Below, piece by piece: positions 1 to 8,916 of a stretch of 64,000 nucleotides of DNA. Under the pieces are notes generated by a model. It did no database searches. It saw nothing but the letters and a program-made list of their open reading frames with translations, and had not been told where the DNA came from. The stretch lies in the NCBI RefSeq assembly GCF_003045775.1, contig NZ_PXNS01000006.1:248001-312000 (forward strand), read 5' to 3'. The translations under genes and the position numbers were made by a program. This DNA comes from Halomonas litopenaei (GTDB lineage Bacteria > Pseudomonadota > Gammaproteobacteria > Pseudomonadales > Halomonadaceae). Positions within the stretch are counted from its first letter, which is position 1, and each line of letters starts with the position of its first letter.

Positions 1-543
1 CTGAAAGCTGGTCTTGCCTTCGCGCAGCCAGCGCTTGCGGCTGGCCTCGCCGATGCCGATATCGATGTCGGCGGGCGAGATGTTGAAGTCGCCCATCACC
101 GCCAGGCGTTCGCTGGGGGAGTGGTCCTCGTCGAGCAGGCGCTGGAGCTGGGCGTAGAAGGCGCGCTTGTGGGGAAACTTGGTCGGGTGCTCGATGTTCT
201 CGCCCTGGGGGAAATAGCCGTTGTAGACCCATACAGGCTCGCCGTCGGCGGCGCGCAGACGCACGCCGATCATGCGGCGCTGGGCGTCTTCACCGTCGTC
301 GGGAAAGCCATAGCGAACCTCCTCCGGGGCCTCGCGGGTCAGCATGGCGACGCCGTAGTGACCCTTCTGGCCATGGAAGTGCACCTGGTAGCCCATGGCT
401 TCCACCGCCTCGCGGGGGAATTCACTGTCCTGGACCTTGGTTTCCTGCAAACCGATCAGGTCGGGCTGGTGGGAGGCGATCAGCGCCTCGAGCTGGTGCA
501 GGCGTGCGCGGATGCCGTTGATGTTGAAGCACACCAGGCGCAT
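1..543 (-). CDS. xthA: Exodeoxyribonuclease III, N-terminal 181 residues (cut by window edge)
   Basis: AP endonuclease and 3'-5' exonuclease of base-excision repair, acting on DNA in the cytoplasm. The visible part aligns closely with E. coli XthA over its whole length: FNINGIRAR at the start, GLQETK with the metal-binding Glu34, NGYFPQGE with Tyr110, and GDFNISP with Asp152 and Asn154, then GIGEASRKRWL. The C-terminal third carrying the last catalytic Asp and His lies outside the window. The ATG is fused to the stop of the upstream 87-residue gene as TAATG, so translation is probably coupled. Full family length is about 268 residues. Confidence 0.96.
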   Translation of the reverse strand, partial: MRLVCFNINGIRARLHQLEALIASHQPDLIGLQETKVQDSEFPREAVEAMGYQVHFHGQKGHYGVAMLTREAPEEVRYGFPDDGEDAQRRMIGVRLRAADGEPVWVYNGYFPQGENIEHPTKFPHKRAFYAQLQRLLDEDHSPSERLAVMGDFNISPADIDIGIGEASRKRWLREGKTSFQ

Positions 544-806
544 TACTGCTCTCCCTTGTTGCTGTCGCTGTTACTGCTGTCCGGCCCCTTGCCTTCGGGG
601 TGAATCTCGATCGACGGGGCGGCGCGCATGCGCTCCAGCCGGCGTGCGGCCTGGGCCTTGCGCTGCTGGCGCTTCTTGGCGGAGAAGCGCCGTGATGAGG
701 TGACCTCATCGGGATTTTCGTGGCGCCACTGCTTGTAGTCCTTGCGCCGACCGGTACGGATGGTCACCTTGTCGGCCAGGGAACGGGTCTTCTTGCGGCG
801 TGTCAT
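543..806 (-). CDS. Small highly basic hypothetical protein upstream of xthA
   Basis: 87 residues, very rich in Arg and Lys (starts [13 protein letters not shown]; contains [20 protein letters not shown]) with an acidic, Ser/Asn-rich tail. I do not recognise the family. The composition suggests binding to nucleic acid or ribosomes, which is inference only. There is a good ribosome binding site (AGGAG) before the ATG, and the stop TAA shares its last A with the ATG of xthA, so the two are one transcription unit. No membrane segment or signal peptide. Confidence 0.7.
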   Translation of the reverse strand: MTRRKKTRSLADKVTIRTGRRKDYKQWRHENPDEVTSSRRFSAKKRQQRKAQAARRLERMRAAPSIEIHPEGKGPDSSNSDSNKGEQ

Positions 807-1020
807 GACGCGGGGCTCCTGTATTCAATGGGCACATTCTATCAGTGCGGGGCCGCCAGGACAGCCGCTAGACACGATTCGATGCGCATCGGGCAAGCCC
901 AAACGGCCAGACGCTGGTACAATACCCGGCTTGAGGAAACTCGAGGGGGCCCTGTGCCGTTGCCTCGACGCTTTCCGCTTTCCTTCAACTTCTCTTCGAG
1001 ACGGACACACAGCACAGCCT

Positions 1021-2295
1021 ATGAGCGAGTCGGAACAGACCACCGCACCGGCCGAGAGCCGCAAGCCCAAGCGTCGTCGCCGCAAGCCGAGGCGCCGCCA
1101 GTCCAACTGGGATCTGCGCCAGTTTCAGGTGCCCGCCGTGGCGGGCAAGTGGCGGTTCCACGACTTCGATCTGCCGCTGCCGCTGATGCGCGCCATCCAT
1201 GCGCTCGGGTTCGAGTACTGCACGCCGATTCAGGCCGAGGCCCTCACCCACACCCTGATGGGTGGAGACGTGGTGGGCAAGGCCCAGACCGGTACCGGCA
1301 AGACCGCCGCCTTCCTGATTTCCATGATGGCCTACTTCCTCGAGGAGGAGGTGCCGGATGGCCAGAAGCCGGGGACGCCGCGCGCACTGATCGTGGCGCC
1401 GACCCGCGAGCTTGCCTTGCAGATCGAGAAGGACGCCAAGGCCCTGGCGCGCTTCACCTCGCTCAAGGTGACCAGCGTCGTCGGCGGCATGGATTACCAG
1501 AAGCAGCGCGAGGGGCTTGCCGGCAACGTCGATATCCTGGTGGCCACTCCGGGCCGCCTTCTGGACTTCCAGCAGAAGCGAGACATCGACCTCGGTCAGG
1601 TCGAGGTGCTGGTGCTGGACGAGGCCGATCGCATGCTGTCGATGGGCTTCATTCCCGACGTCAAGCGCATCATCCGCTACACGCCGAAGACCGAAGAGCG
1701 GCAGACCTTCCTGTTCTCCGCGACCTTCACCGAGGACATCCTCAACCTGGCCAGCCAGTGGACCCATCAGCCGGCCCACGTCGAGATCGCGGTCACCGTG
1801 GATAACGCCGCCGATATCGATCAGCGGGTGTACATGGTGGGCGACGAAGACAAGCAGCGACTGCTGGTCAACCTGCTGCAGCAGGAGTCGTTCGACCGGG
1901 TGATGGTGTTCGGCAATCGCCGCGATCTGGTGCGCAAGCTGCTGGAGCTGCTGAAGAAGGCCGACATCAATGTGGCCATGCTGTCCGGCGATGTGCCGCA
2001 GAACCAGCGCATCCGCACCCTGGAGCAGTTCCGCGAGGGCGAGATTCAGGTGCTGGTGGCCACCGACGTGGCCGGCCGTGGCATCCATATCGAGGACGTC
2101 AGCCACGTGATCAACTACACCCTGCCCGAGGATCCGGAGGACTACGTCCACCGCATCGGGCGCACCGGCCGTGCCGGCGCCAAGGGCGTGTCGATCAGCT
2201 TCGTGGGTGAAGAAGACGCCTTCTCGCTGCCCGAAATCGAGCGCTTCATCGGCGACAAGCTGCCCTGCGAGCATCCGCCGGAAGGGCTTCTGTAA
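1021..2295 (+). CDS. rhlB: DEAD-box ATP-dependent RNA helicase, RhlB type
   Basis: 424 residues. After a basic N-terminal tail ([10 protein letters not shown], about residues 19-28) comes a complete DEAD-box core: Q-motif region ([14 protein letters not shown]), motif I AQTGTGKT, Ia PTRELA, Ib TPGR, II DEAD, III SAT, then the second RecA domain with [14 protein letters not shown] and [10 protein letters not shown]. RhlB-type helicases unwind structured RNA and in E. coli work with the RNase E degradosome. The reading frame stays open upstream to about 742, but the ATG at 1021 gives the family's usual N-terminus; no strong Shine-Dalgarno precedes it. A hairpin follows the stop. Confidence 0.9.
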   Translation: MSESEQTTAPAESRKPKRRRRKPRRRQSNWDLRQFQVPAVAGKWRFHDFDLPLPLMRAIHALGFEYCTPIQAEALTHTLMGGDVVGKAQTGTGKTAAFLISMMAYFLEEEVPDGQKPGTPRALIVAPTRELALQIEKDAKALARFTSLKVTSVVGGMDYQKQREGLAGNVDILVATPGRLLDFQQKRDIDLGQVEVLVLDEADRMLSMGFIPDVKRIIRYTPKTEERQTFLFSATFTEDILNLASQWTHQPAHVEIAVTVDNAADIDQRVYMVGDEDKQRLLVNLLQQESFDRVMVFGNRRDLVRKLLELLKKADINVAMLSGDVPQNQRIRTLEQFREGEIQVLVATDVAGRGIHIEDVSHVINYTLPEDPEDYVHRIGRTGRAGAKGVSISFVGEEDAFSLPEIERFIGDKLPCEHPPEGLL

Positions 2296-2327
2296 GCCCG
2301 TCAGGCGTTTGACGCTTGTACGCAGTC

Positions 2328-2350
2328 AGGGCCGGCCCAGCGCCGGCCCT
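2328..2350 (+). terminator. Hairpin after rhlB
   Basis: Perfect 9-bp stem AGGGCCGGC / GCCGGCCCT with a 5-base loop, followed by TTGCGTCTCT. There is only a weak T run, so it may be a partial or Rho-assisted terminator between rhlB and dinG. Confidence 0.5.
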
Positions 2351-2397
2351 TTGCGTCTCTCCCCCTTGTCCTTTTTCTCAATTGTCGTGGACCCGCC

Positions 2398-4545
2398 ATG
2401 CTAGACGACGCCCTCAAGAGCGAGATTCAAAGCGCCTATCGTCGGGTGCTGGAGGCGCTGGAGCTGACCCCGCGCTACGGCCAGCGGCTGATGATCGCCG
2501 AGATCTCCCGCACCCTGGCCGGCATCGAGACCGATGAGGATGGCAAGCGGGTGAGCGACGAGCACGTCTGTGTGCTGGAGGCGGGCACAGGTACCGGCAA
2601 GACCCTGGCCTACCTGCTGGCGGCGTTGCCGGTGGCCAAGGCGCGCGGCAAGCGCCTGGTGCTGGCCACCGCCACGGTGGCGCTGCAGGAGCAGGTGCTG
2701 CACCAGGACCTGCCGTCGCTGAAGGCCCACAGCGGACTGTCCTTCGACTTTGCCCTGGCCAAGGGGCGCGGGCGCTATGTGTGCGTGGCCAAGCTCGACG
2801 CGGCCATGGACGGCGCCGAGGAAAACCCGACCCTGTCGCTGTTCGAGCAGAGCCTGGACGCCGCCACCGGCGATGACTTCAAGGCGCTGGTGGCCGCCAT
2901 GGGAGACGCCTACGGCAACGGTCGCTGGGAAGGGGATCGCGATAGCTGGGGCGAAGCCATCGACGATAGCCATTGGCGGCGACTGACGGTGGATCACCGC
3001 CAGTGCACCAACCGCCGCTGCGGGCACTTCGGTGCCTGTGCCTTCTTTCGTGCCCGGCGCGACCTCGATCAGGCCGACGTCATCGTCGCCAACCATGACC
3101 TGGTGTTGGCGGATCTGGCGCTCGGCGGCGGCCTGGTGCTGCCAGACCCTGCCGACTGTATCTACGTCTTCGACGAGGGCCACCACCTGCCGGACAAGGC
3201 GATCTCCCACTTCACCCATCGCTTCAGCGTGGGCGGCGGGCTGCGCTGGCTGAGAAACCTCAGGGGCTCGCTGACCGAGCTGAATACGGCCCTGGGCGTG
3301 CAGCCGACCCTGGCGCGACTGCTGGGCGCACTGCCCACCGCGATGGAAGCGCTGGAGCCACGCCTGGGCGAGGTGTTTGCGCTGGGCCACCAGCTGGCCG
3401 AGCGGCCCCATGGGCTCAATGACGACGAGGACGGTGCTCAGCACCGCTTCGAGATGGGGCGTGTGCCCGAGGCCCTGCGGGCCCAGGCCGAGGCGCTGGT
3501 GGTGCCCTTCGCCGAGCTCTGCCGTCTGCTCGAGTCGATGACCGACATCCTGCGCGAGAGCCTGGACCCGGAGAAGTCCACCGGCCTTGCCCGGGAGCAG
3601 GCCGAAGCCTGGCTGCCGCTGCTGGCGCTGCTGCACGGCCGGGCGCTGGAGGCCCACGCCTTGTGGCAGGCCTTTGCCGAGGGCGATCCGGCGGACGCGC
3701 CGCCGCGGGCACGCTGGCTGACCCTGGAGCGCTTCCAGGGCGAGCCCGAGCTGATCTTCTCGGCCAGCCCGGTATCTGCCGCCCATACCCTGGCGCGTTC
3801 GTTGTGGGGGCGCTGTCACGGCGCTGTGGTGACCTCGGCCACCCTGACCGCCCTGGGCCGTTTCGAGCGCCTGCAGGAGAGGGCGGGGCTGGCCAACCGC
3901 TATCGCTACCAGCGTCTGCCGAGTCCCTTCGACTATTCCCGAGCGGTGCTCAGCGTGCCCCGGGAGGCGGTGGACCCCGCCGACCGTGACGGCCACGAGC
4001 GGGCCATCGTCGACTTCGTCGAGGCTCTCGACGACAAGGAAGCGGTGCTGGTGCTGTTCTCGTCCCGGGCCCAGCTGCGCGGGGTGGAGAAGGCCCTGTC
4101 GCGGGAGCGTCGAGAGCGAGTGCTGGCCCAGGACCGTCTGCCCAAGCGCGAGCTGGTCAGCCGCCATCGCCAGCGTATCGACGCCGGCGAGGGCAGCATC
4201 CTGTTCGGTCTGGCGAGCTTCGCGGAGGGCATCGACCTGCCCGGCGACTACCTGACCCATGTGGTGATCACGCGGCTGCCGTTCGCCGTGCCGGACGACC
4301 CGGTGGGAGCGACGTTGGCGGAATGGATCGAGAGCCAGGGCGGCAACCCGTTCATGCGCATCAGCGTGCCGGATGCCTCGATCAAGCTGGTCCAGGCCTG
4401 TGGTCGGTTGATCCGCAAGGAGGCCGACCGTGGCCGCATCACCTTGCTGGATCGCCGCGTGCTGACTCGCCGCTACGGCCGCGCGCTGCTCGACGCATTA
4501 CCGCCCTTCGTGCGCGAGATCGACGGCGTAAGCCAGGCCGGCTGA
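2398..4545 (+). CDS. dinG: ATP-dependent DNA helicase DinG
   Basis: 715 residues, the usual DinG length. It is a superfamily 2 5'-3' iron-sulfur helicase related to XPD that resolves R-loops and damaged DNA. Walker A is AGTGTGKT (62-69); the four cluster cysteines are at 129 (GRYVC), 203 and 208 (QCTNRRC) and 214; the DEAH-type box is DEGH (259-262). Motifs VTSATL, FASFAEGIDLPGD (near FGLASFAEG) and QACGRLIR follow in the C-terminal helicase domain. The region before residue 120 and the VVANHDLV segment match E. coli DinG. No LexA-type box is visible upstream, so SOS control is not evident here. Confidence 0.93.
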   Translation: MLDDALKSEIQSAYRRVLEALELTPRYGQRLMIAEISRTLAGIETDEDGKRVSDEHVCVLEAGTGTGKTLAYLLAALPVAKARGKRLVLATATVALQEQVLHQDLPSLKAHSGLSFDFALAKGRGRYVCVAKLDAAMDGAEENPTLSLFEQSLDAATGDDFKALVAAMGDAYGNGRWEGDRDSWGEAIDDSHWRRLTVDHRQCTNRRCGHFGACAFFRARRDLDQADVIVANHDLVLADLALGGGLVLPDPADCIYVFDEGHHLPDKAISHFTHRFSVGGGLRWLRNLRGSLTELNTALGVQPTLARLLGALPTAMEALEPRLGEVFALGHQLAERPHGLNDDEDGAQHRFEMGRVPEALRAQAEALVVPFAELCRLLESMTDILRESLDPEKSTGLAREQAEAWLPLLALLHGRALEAHALWQAFAEGDPADAPPRARWLTLERFQGEPELIFSASPVSAAHTLARSLWGRCHGAVVTSATLTALGRFERLQERAGLANRYRYQRLPSPFDYSRAVLSVPREAVDPADRDGHERAIVDFVEALDDKEAVLVLFSSRAQLRGVEKALSRERRERVLAQDRLPKRELVSRHRQRIDAGEGSILFGLASFAEGIDLPGDYLTHVVITRLPFAVPDDPVGATLAEWIESQGGNPFMRISVPDASIKLVQACGRLIRKEADRGRITLLDRRVLTRRYGRALLDALPPFVREIDGVSQAG

Positions 4546-4590
4546 GGGAAGCCGCGCCTCGCGAGCAGGCGTGATACACCGGCCAAAAAC

Positions 4591-4619
4591 AAGGAGCCCG
4601 CCAACTTGGCGGGCTCCTT
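4591..4619 (-). terminator. Rho-independent terminator of the DAHP synthase gene
   Basis: Perfect 12-bp stem AAGGAGCCCGCC / GGCGGGCTCCTT with a 5-base loop. On the minus strand it is followed by GTTTTTGG, a usable U tract, so it ends the minus-strand gene. It may also stop dinG transcription from the other side. Confidence 0.85.
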
Positions 4620-4726
4620 GCTGTCGTGGGCGTTGCTTCTGCAGGCGTCGCTGGCGCTGGGGATGATGGCGCCGCTGGCGCCTGGCGTCGGGGCCTTTCA
4701 GCCCCTTGCCTCGCACCAGGGGCGAA

Positions 4727-5800
4727 TCAATTCACCCGCTTTGCCAGCTCCGGCGCCAGGCGTTCGTTCATGCTGCGGAAGGCCTCCACGGTGGTGTCCC
4801 AGTCGATGCAGGCGTCGGTCACGGAGACTCCGTAGGCCATTTCGCTCAGGTCCTCGGTGATCTTCTGGTTGCCCCAGCCGATATTGGACTCGACCATCAG
4901 GCCGATGATCGAACGGTTGCCGTCGAGAATCTGGTGGGTGACGTTGTCGAGCACCAGCGGCTGCAGGGCGGCGTCCTTGTTGGAGTTGGCGTGGGAGCAG
5001 TCGATCATGATGTTGGGCTTGACCCCGGCCTTCTTCAGCTCCTGCTCGGCCAGCGCTACGCTCACGCTGTCGTAGTTCGGCTTGCCGTTGCCCCCGCGCA
5101 GCACGACGTGGGCGTAGGCGTTGCCGCGGGTGCGGATGATCGCCACCTGGCCCTGCTGGTCGATGCCCAGGAAGTTGTGCGGGTGAGCGACCGACTGCAG
5201 CGCATTGACGGCCACGTCGAGGCTGCCGTCGGTGCCGTTCTTGAAGCCCACCGGGCATGACAGGCCGGAGGACATCTCGCGGTGGGTCTGGGACTCGGTG
5301 GTGCGGGCGCCGATGGCCGACCAGCTGATGCAGTCCTGCAGATACTGGGGCGAGATCGGGTCGAGTGCCTCGGTGGCCAGCGGCAGGCCCAGCTCGGAGA
5401 GCTCCACCAGCAGGCGACGGGCGATGTGCAGGCCTTCCTCGATCTCGAAGGAGCCGTTCAGGTGGGGGTCGTTGATCAGACCCTTCCAGCCCACGGTGGT
5501 GCGCGGCTTCTCGAAGTAGACGCGCATCACGATGTACAGGCTGTCCTTCACCTCGTCGGCCAGGCGGCGCAGGCGACGAGCGTAGTCCAGCGCGGCGTCC
5601 ACATCGTGGATCGAGCAGGGGCCCACCACCATCAGCAGCCTGGGATCGGTGCCGTCGAGGATGTTCTGCACGGTCTTGCGGCCCTCGATCACCGTGGCCT
5701 CGGCCTCGGGAGAAAGAGGGATTTCCTGCTTCAACTGCTCAGGAGTGACGAGAACATCCTGGGCCAGGACGTTGAGGTTGTTCACCTGCTTGTCGGACAT
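4727..5800 (-). CDS. aroG: Class I 3-deoxy-7-phosphoheptulonate (DAHP) synthase
   Basis: 357 residues. Condenses phosphoenolpyruvate and erythrose 4-phosphate, the first step of aromatic amino-acid synthesis. Class I signatures are all present: GPCSIHD with the metal-binding Cys, RVYFEKPRTTVGWKG, GARTTESQ, SCPVGFKNGTDG, and MIDCSHAN. The substrate-binding residues are those of the AroF/G/H family; I cannot tell from sequence which of Phe, Tyr or Trp inhibits it, so the symbol is a family label. The gene is monocistronic, bounded by its own promoter-like sequence and a strong terminator. Confidence 0.93.
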   Translation of the reverse strand: MSDKQVNNLNVLAQDVLVTPEQLKQEIPLSPEAEATVIEGRKTVQNILDGTDPRLLMVVGPCSIHDVDAALDYARRLRRLADEVKDSLYIVMRVYFEKPRTTVGWKGLINDPHLNGSFEIEEGLHIARRLLVELSELGLPLATEALDPISPQYLQDCISWSAIGARTTESQTHREMSSGLSCPVGFKNGTDGSLDVAVNALQSVAHPHNFLGIDQQGQVAIIRTRGNAYAHVVLRGGNGKPNYDSVSVALAEQELKKAGVKPNIMIDCSHANSNKDAALQPLVLDNVTHQILDGNRSIIGLMVESNIGWGNQKITEDLSEMAYGVSVTDACIDWDTTVEAFRSMNERLAPELAKRVN

Positions 5801-5822
5801 GAGGTCTACCTGTGTGTATCGT

Positions 5823-5834
5823 GTCAGCGCTGAC
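5823..5834. promoter_or_regulatory. 12-bp perfect palindrome in the aroG leader
   Basis: GTCAGCGCTGAC lies 22 to 33 bases upstream of the DAHP synthase ATG and just downstream of its putative promoter. The position suits an operator that blocks transcription. It does not look like a TyrR box. No regulator can be named. Confidence 0.3.
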
Positions 5835-5850
5835 GTTTCTGCGTGGCTCT

Positions 5851-5879
5851 ACTATCCCTTGAGGGAGGGGTAAATTCAA
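5851..5879 (-). promoter_or_regulatory. Putative sigma-70 promoter of aroG
   Basis: On the minus strand, TTGAAT (5879-5874) and GATAGT (5856-5851) are separated by 17 bases, each matching four of six consensus positions. It lies about 50-80 bases before the ATG. The rest of the divergent region up to rpoE (5880-6101) shows no clear promoter to my eye. Confidence 0.4.
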
Positions 5880-6101
5880 TCGCCTGAGGGAACCTTGTCG
5901 CGCACCCGATGTCGGAGCGGCGTCGAGAGATGCACTCAGAGAACGCTTGATGCGAGCCAAGGAAACAGGAACACTTGTGCCTTTTATCATGACGAGACCC
6001 ATGACCTATACATCGCCGACAGGCGAAAGGTGGCACCCTGTTGCCAAGGGCCAGACCGAGGGTCCGGCGTCGTCAGCCCGACATCGTCGGGGAGGAGAGA
6101 C

Positions 6102-6704
6102 ATGACGCCCAAGGAAACGGACCAGCAGCTGGTGGCGCGCGCGCAGAAGGGCGATACCCGAGCCTTTGACCTTCTGGTCAAGAAGTACCAGCACAAGATT
6201 CTGGGCCTGATCGGTCGCTATATCAGCGACCATGCCGAGGTGCAGGACGTGGCCCAGGAAGCCTTCATCAAGGCTTACCGGGCGCTTGGCAAGTTTCGCG
6301 CCGAGAGCGCCTTCTATACCTGGATGTACCGCATCGCCATCAACACCGCCAAGAATCATCTGGTGTCCCGCGGGCGTCGTCCGCCGGGCAGCGATCTGGA
6401 TATCAATGACGCCGAGATCGTCGACATGAGTGGCCGGCTGGCCGATATCGAGACACCGGAGGCGTCCATCGCCAGGGACCAGCTCGAGGCGGCGGTATTC
6501 GAGGCGATCGAGAATCTTCCCGATGACCTGCGCACCGCCATTACCCTGCGCGAGCTCGATGGTCTTTCCTATGAAGACATCGCCCAGATCATGCAGTGCC
6601 CGGTGGGTACCGTGCGCTCGCGCATCTTTCGCGCCAGGGAAGCAGTGGATCAACATATTCAGCCGCTGATGACGACCTCGCGAAACGCCGAGTCACTTCC
6701 CTGA
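6102..6704 (+). CDS. rpoE: Extracytoplasmic-stress sigma factor RpoE/AlgU
   Basis: 200 residues, ECF sigma-70 family. Region 2 contains RYISDHAEVQDVAQEAFIKAYRAL and FYTWMYRIAINTAKN; region 4 contains DLRTAITLRELDGLSYEDIA and CPVGTVRSRIFRARE, nearly identical to E. coli RpoE and Pseudomonas AlgU. It directs transcription of envelope-stress genes and is held inactive by RseA at the membrane. The ATG at 6102 follows a strong GGAGGAGAG site; the longer open frame upstream is ignored. First gene of rpoE-rseA-rseB-rseC-mucD, the AlgU-MucABCD arrangement. Confidence 0.96.
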   Translation: MTPKETDQQLVARAQKGDTRAFDLLVKKYQHKILGLIGRYISDHAEVQDVAQEAFIKAYRALGKFRAESAFYTWMYRIAINTAKNHLVSRGRRPPGSDLDINDAEIVDMSGRLADIETPEASIARDQLEAAVFEAIENLPDDLRTAITLRELDGLSYEDIAQIMQCPVGTVRSRIFRAREAVDQHIQPLMTTSRNAESLP

Positions 6705-6800
6705 TTCGCTATCGCGACCCTGTGAGCTGGTCGTGGGCGCAGGGGTGAGGCAGGGCGACCCCTTTTGTTGCCGAATTCCCCATTTTTTTCAAATTGGGAT

Positions 6801-6827
6801 GAACTGTTCGCCAGATTGGGCGTCTTA
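6801..6827 (+). promoter_or_regulatory. Candidate RpoE/AlgU-type promoter upstream of rseA
   Basis: GAACTG (6801-6806), 16 bases, then TCTTA (6823-6827). The AlgU consensus is GAACTT-N16/17-TCTGA, so both elements match at all but one base. It sits in an unusually long 276-bp gap between rpoE and rseA and would let the sigma factor raise its own anti-sigma factor separately. Visual match only. Confidence 0.35.
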
Positions 6828-6980
6828 CCCAGTGACCGGCCCGATGCAACAATCAACGACGGTCGTCACCTGGCGCTCGAGCCGGTGGCGAGTAACCGAG
6901 AATCGGTGGCGGAACCTGGCGCATCTCCGGTGGTCTATGGAGCTGGAGGCGCGACGCTTCGTCGAAATGAGGTGTGGAGA

Positions 6981-7721
6981 ATGAGTCTGAACGCACGGGA
7001 ATCGCTTTCAGCCCTGATGGACAATGAAGGTGACGAGCTGGAATTGCGTCGAGTGCTGAAGTCGCTCGAGAGCGACCAGGACAGCGCCGAGAGCTGGCGT
7101 CGTTACCATTTGATGCGTGCCGCGCTGCGCCGCGAGACCGATAGTGACCCCTCGGTGGATCTGTCCGCCGGTATCCTGGCTCGCCTCGAGGATGAGCCTG
7201 CGCCGCAGATGGAGGCTCCCGCCGACGGCGCGGTCGCCAAGCGCGGCGGAATGGGGCTCGCACGCGGTGCCGGTATTGCCGCGGCGGTCTCGTTGATGGT
7301 GATCAGCGGGGTTCAGTTCTATAACGGCGCCTTCGATGGCTCCATCGACGGTTCCGGTGCCGGTGTGGCCAGCAGCGGGGCTGCGGGTGGCGTAAGCGGC
7401 GGCGTAAATAGCGGCGCAGCACAGACAGCGTCCGCCGTGCCAGGTGCAGAGCTCGCCAGCGTAGCGGCGTCTCGGCCTTCGCTGATGGATCTGCCGATGT
7501 TTCAGTCCGGCACAGGCTCCAGCAATGGCCTGATGACCGTCGGCGCCCAGGTGGCCTCGCCGATGATGCTGTCGCCATCTGCCCAGCAGTCGCGGGTCAG
7601 TGACCAGGCGCAGGCCCAGTTGTTGCAGTCGTACCTCGATCGTCATGCCCAGGGGGCGGCCTTCAGCAGTGCCGACAACTGGATGCCGATGCTGCGCAGC
7701 ACCCCGGCGGAAGCCCGTTGA
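6981..7721 (+). CDS. rseA: Anti-sigma factor RseA (MucA family)
   Basis: 246 residues, inner-membrane inhibitor of RpoE. The cytoplasmic N-terminal domain (RESLSALMDNEGDELELRRVL, then SWRRYHLMRAALR) is the typical sigma-binding fold; one membrane segment spans about residues 93-114; the periplasmic part is Gly/Ser/Ala-rich, then ends in a Gln-rich segment (QAQAQLLQSYLDRHAQGA) resembling the RseB-binding end of MucA. ATG at 6981 follows AGGTGTGGAG. Longer than E. coli RseA (216) and MucA (194), mainly because of the low-complexity periplasmic linker at about 120-165. Confidence 0.9.
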   Translation: MSLNARESLSALMDNEGDELELRRVLKSLESDQDSAESWRRYHLMRAALRRETDSDPSVDLSAGILARLEDEPAPQMEAPADGAVAKRGGMGLARGAGIAAAVSLMVISGVQFYNGAFDGSIDGSGAGVASSGAAGGVSGGVNSGAAQTASAVPGAELASVAASRPSLMDLPMFQSGTGSSNGLMTVGAQVASPMMLSPSAQQSRVSDQAQAQLLQSYLDRHAQGAAFSSADNWMPMLRSTPAEAR

Positions 7722-7755
7722 GGTGATCGATCTGGCATCGAGATAGCAATGATCT

Positions 7756-7777
7756 GCTCGGCCCCACAGGGCCGAGC
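7756..7777 (+). terminator. Hairpin between rseA and rseB
   Basis: Perfect 9-bp stem GCTCGGCCC / GGGCCGAGC, loop CACA, no T run. More likely an mRNA processing or attenuating hairpin inside the operon than a full terminator. Confidence 0.45.
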
Positions 7778-7803
7778 GCATTCTCAGCAGTGCCTGTCAG
7801 GAC

Positions 7804-8916
7804 ATGATTTCTATGCCACATCAGGGGTCGCTTGCAGCGTTGGCCGGCTGGCTGACGCTTTCCCTTGTCTGTCTTTCTCTTCCCGCCCAGGCCGTTGCCG
7901 ACCCTGGTGTCGACGCCGTAACGGCGGACGCCGAGGCCTCAGCTGACTCGGTAGCTGACCCGAATAGTATCCAGAGCGTCTACGACTGCAGCGCCTTGAC
8001 CGCCTTGTCACCCCCCGAGTCTCCGGGAGACTGGTTCGAGCGCAGTGTCTGGGCTTCCCATTGCTACCAGTATCAGGCGCGCGCCGTTCGCATCGTCGAT
8101 GAGGAGGTGGTGACGCTGTCGGTGGCCCGCGACATCCAGCAGGGCGTCGAGCGCGATCGCCTCCACTTCCTCGATGGCCCCAGTCGCTCGCTGCTGCGAG
8201 AGGGGGGCGCCTTTCGCTTCGAACTCGGTGATAGCCAGGGGGCGGCGCCGGCCTCTCCCCAGGCGCTGGTCGAGCACCTGTCACGCTTCTATCGGCTGCG
8301 CTTCGACGGCGAGGAGCGAATCGCCAATCGTCACGCGATCCGTCTGGAACTGTTGCCGCTTGACGCCATGCGCTACGGCTATCGCATCTGGCTCGACCGC
8401 GAGACGGCCATTCCCTTGAAGCGCACCCTGATCGACGAGCGGGGCCAGGTGCTGGATACCTTCCAATTGGTGGCGATGACGCCGCCGGAACGCTACGACG
8501 GCAAGGTGGAGCTGCGCCGGCCGCCGTCCTCGGCCAGGCTCGACTGGCGCGCAGGCTGGCTGCCTCGCGGCTTTGTTGCCCAGCCGTTGATGGCGATGGC
8601 ATCCGACAGCGATGGGCCTCGCCGCCACAAGTTGTACAGCGATGGCCTGTCGACCATCAGCCTGTTCGTCGAACCGGTAGCGGGTTCACGGGTACTAAGG
8701 CCGGGTGTCCATCGACTGGGCGCCAGTCACGCCGCGGTGCGCCGAGTGCAGCGTGAAGGCCAGTTGCTTCAGGTGGTGGCGGTAGGCGAATTACCCCCCA
8801 GCGTGCTGGTCAAGGTGGCCGAAACCCTTGAGCTGGCCGAGGGGCAGCCGCAGGGTGTGAGCGATGGTGCGCGCCCTGAGGCAGCGAGCAACGTCCACCA
8901 GGAAGCGTCGTCATGA
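7804..8916 (+). CDS. rseB: Periplasmic sigma-E regulator RseB (MucB)
   Basis: 370 residues. Signal peptide at about 1-32 (hydrophobic ALAGWLTLSLVCLSLPAQAVA) and a MucB/RseB body: YQARAVRIVDEEVVTLSVARD, GPSRSLLREGG, RIANRHAIRLELLPLDAMRYGYRIWLDRET, DTFQL, then a second domain with DGLSTISLFVEP. It binds the periplasmic part of RseA and protects it from proteolysis until misfolded envelope proteins appear. A second ATG three codons in (7813) is also possible. The stop overlaps the rseC start (ATGA). Confidence 0.92.
   Translation: MISMPHQGSLAALAGWLTLSLVCLSLPAQAVADPGVDAVTADAEASADSVADPNSIQSVYDCSALTALSPPESPGDWFERSVWASHCYQYQARAVRIVDEEVVTLSVARDIQQGVERDRLHFLDGPSRSLLREGGAFRFELGDSQGAAPASPQALVEHLSRFYRLRFDGEERIANRHAIRLELLPLDAMRYGYRIWLDRETAIPLKRTLIDERGQVLDTFQLVAMTPPERYDGKVELRRPPSSARLDWRAGWLPRGFVAQPLMAMASDSDGPRRHKLYSDGLSTISLFVEPVAGSRVLRPGVHRLGASHAAVRRVQREGQLLQVVAVGELPPSVLVKVAETLELAEGQPQGVSDGARPEAASNVHQEASS

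Noticed and set aside
985..2274. Long minus-strand frame opposite rhlB
   Set aside because: GC-rich codon bias leaves antisense frames open. Similar cases lie opposite dinG (2401-4260), lepA (11558-13162), relA (23402-25321), ppc (27270-28622) and, on the plus strand, opposite the symporter (30976-32808). None resembles a protein family.
2351..2397. LexA box upstream of dinG
   Set aside because: No CTGT-N8-ACAG or close match in the gap.
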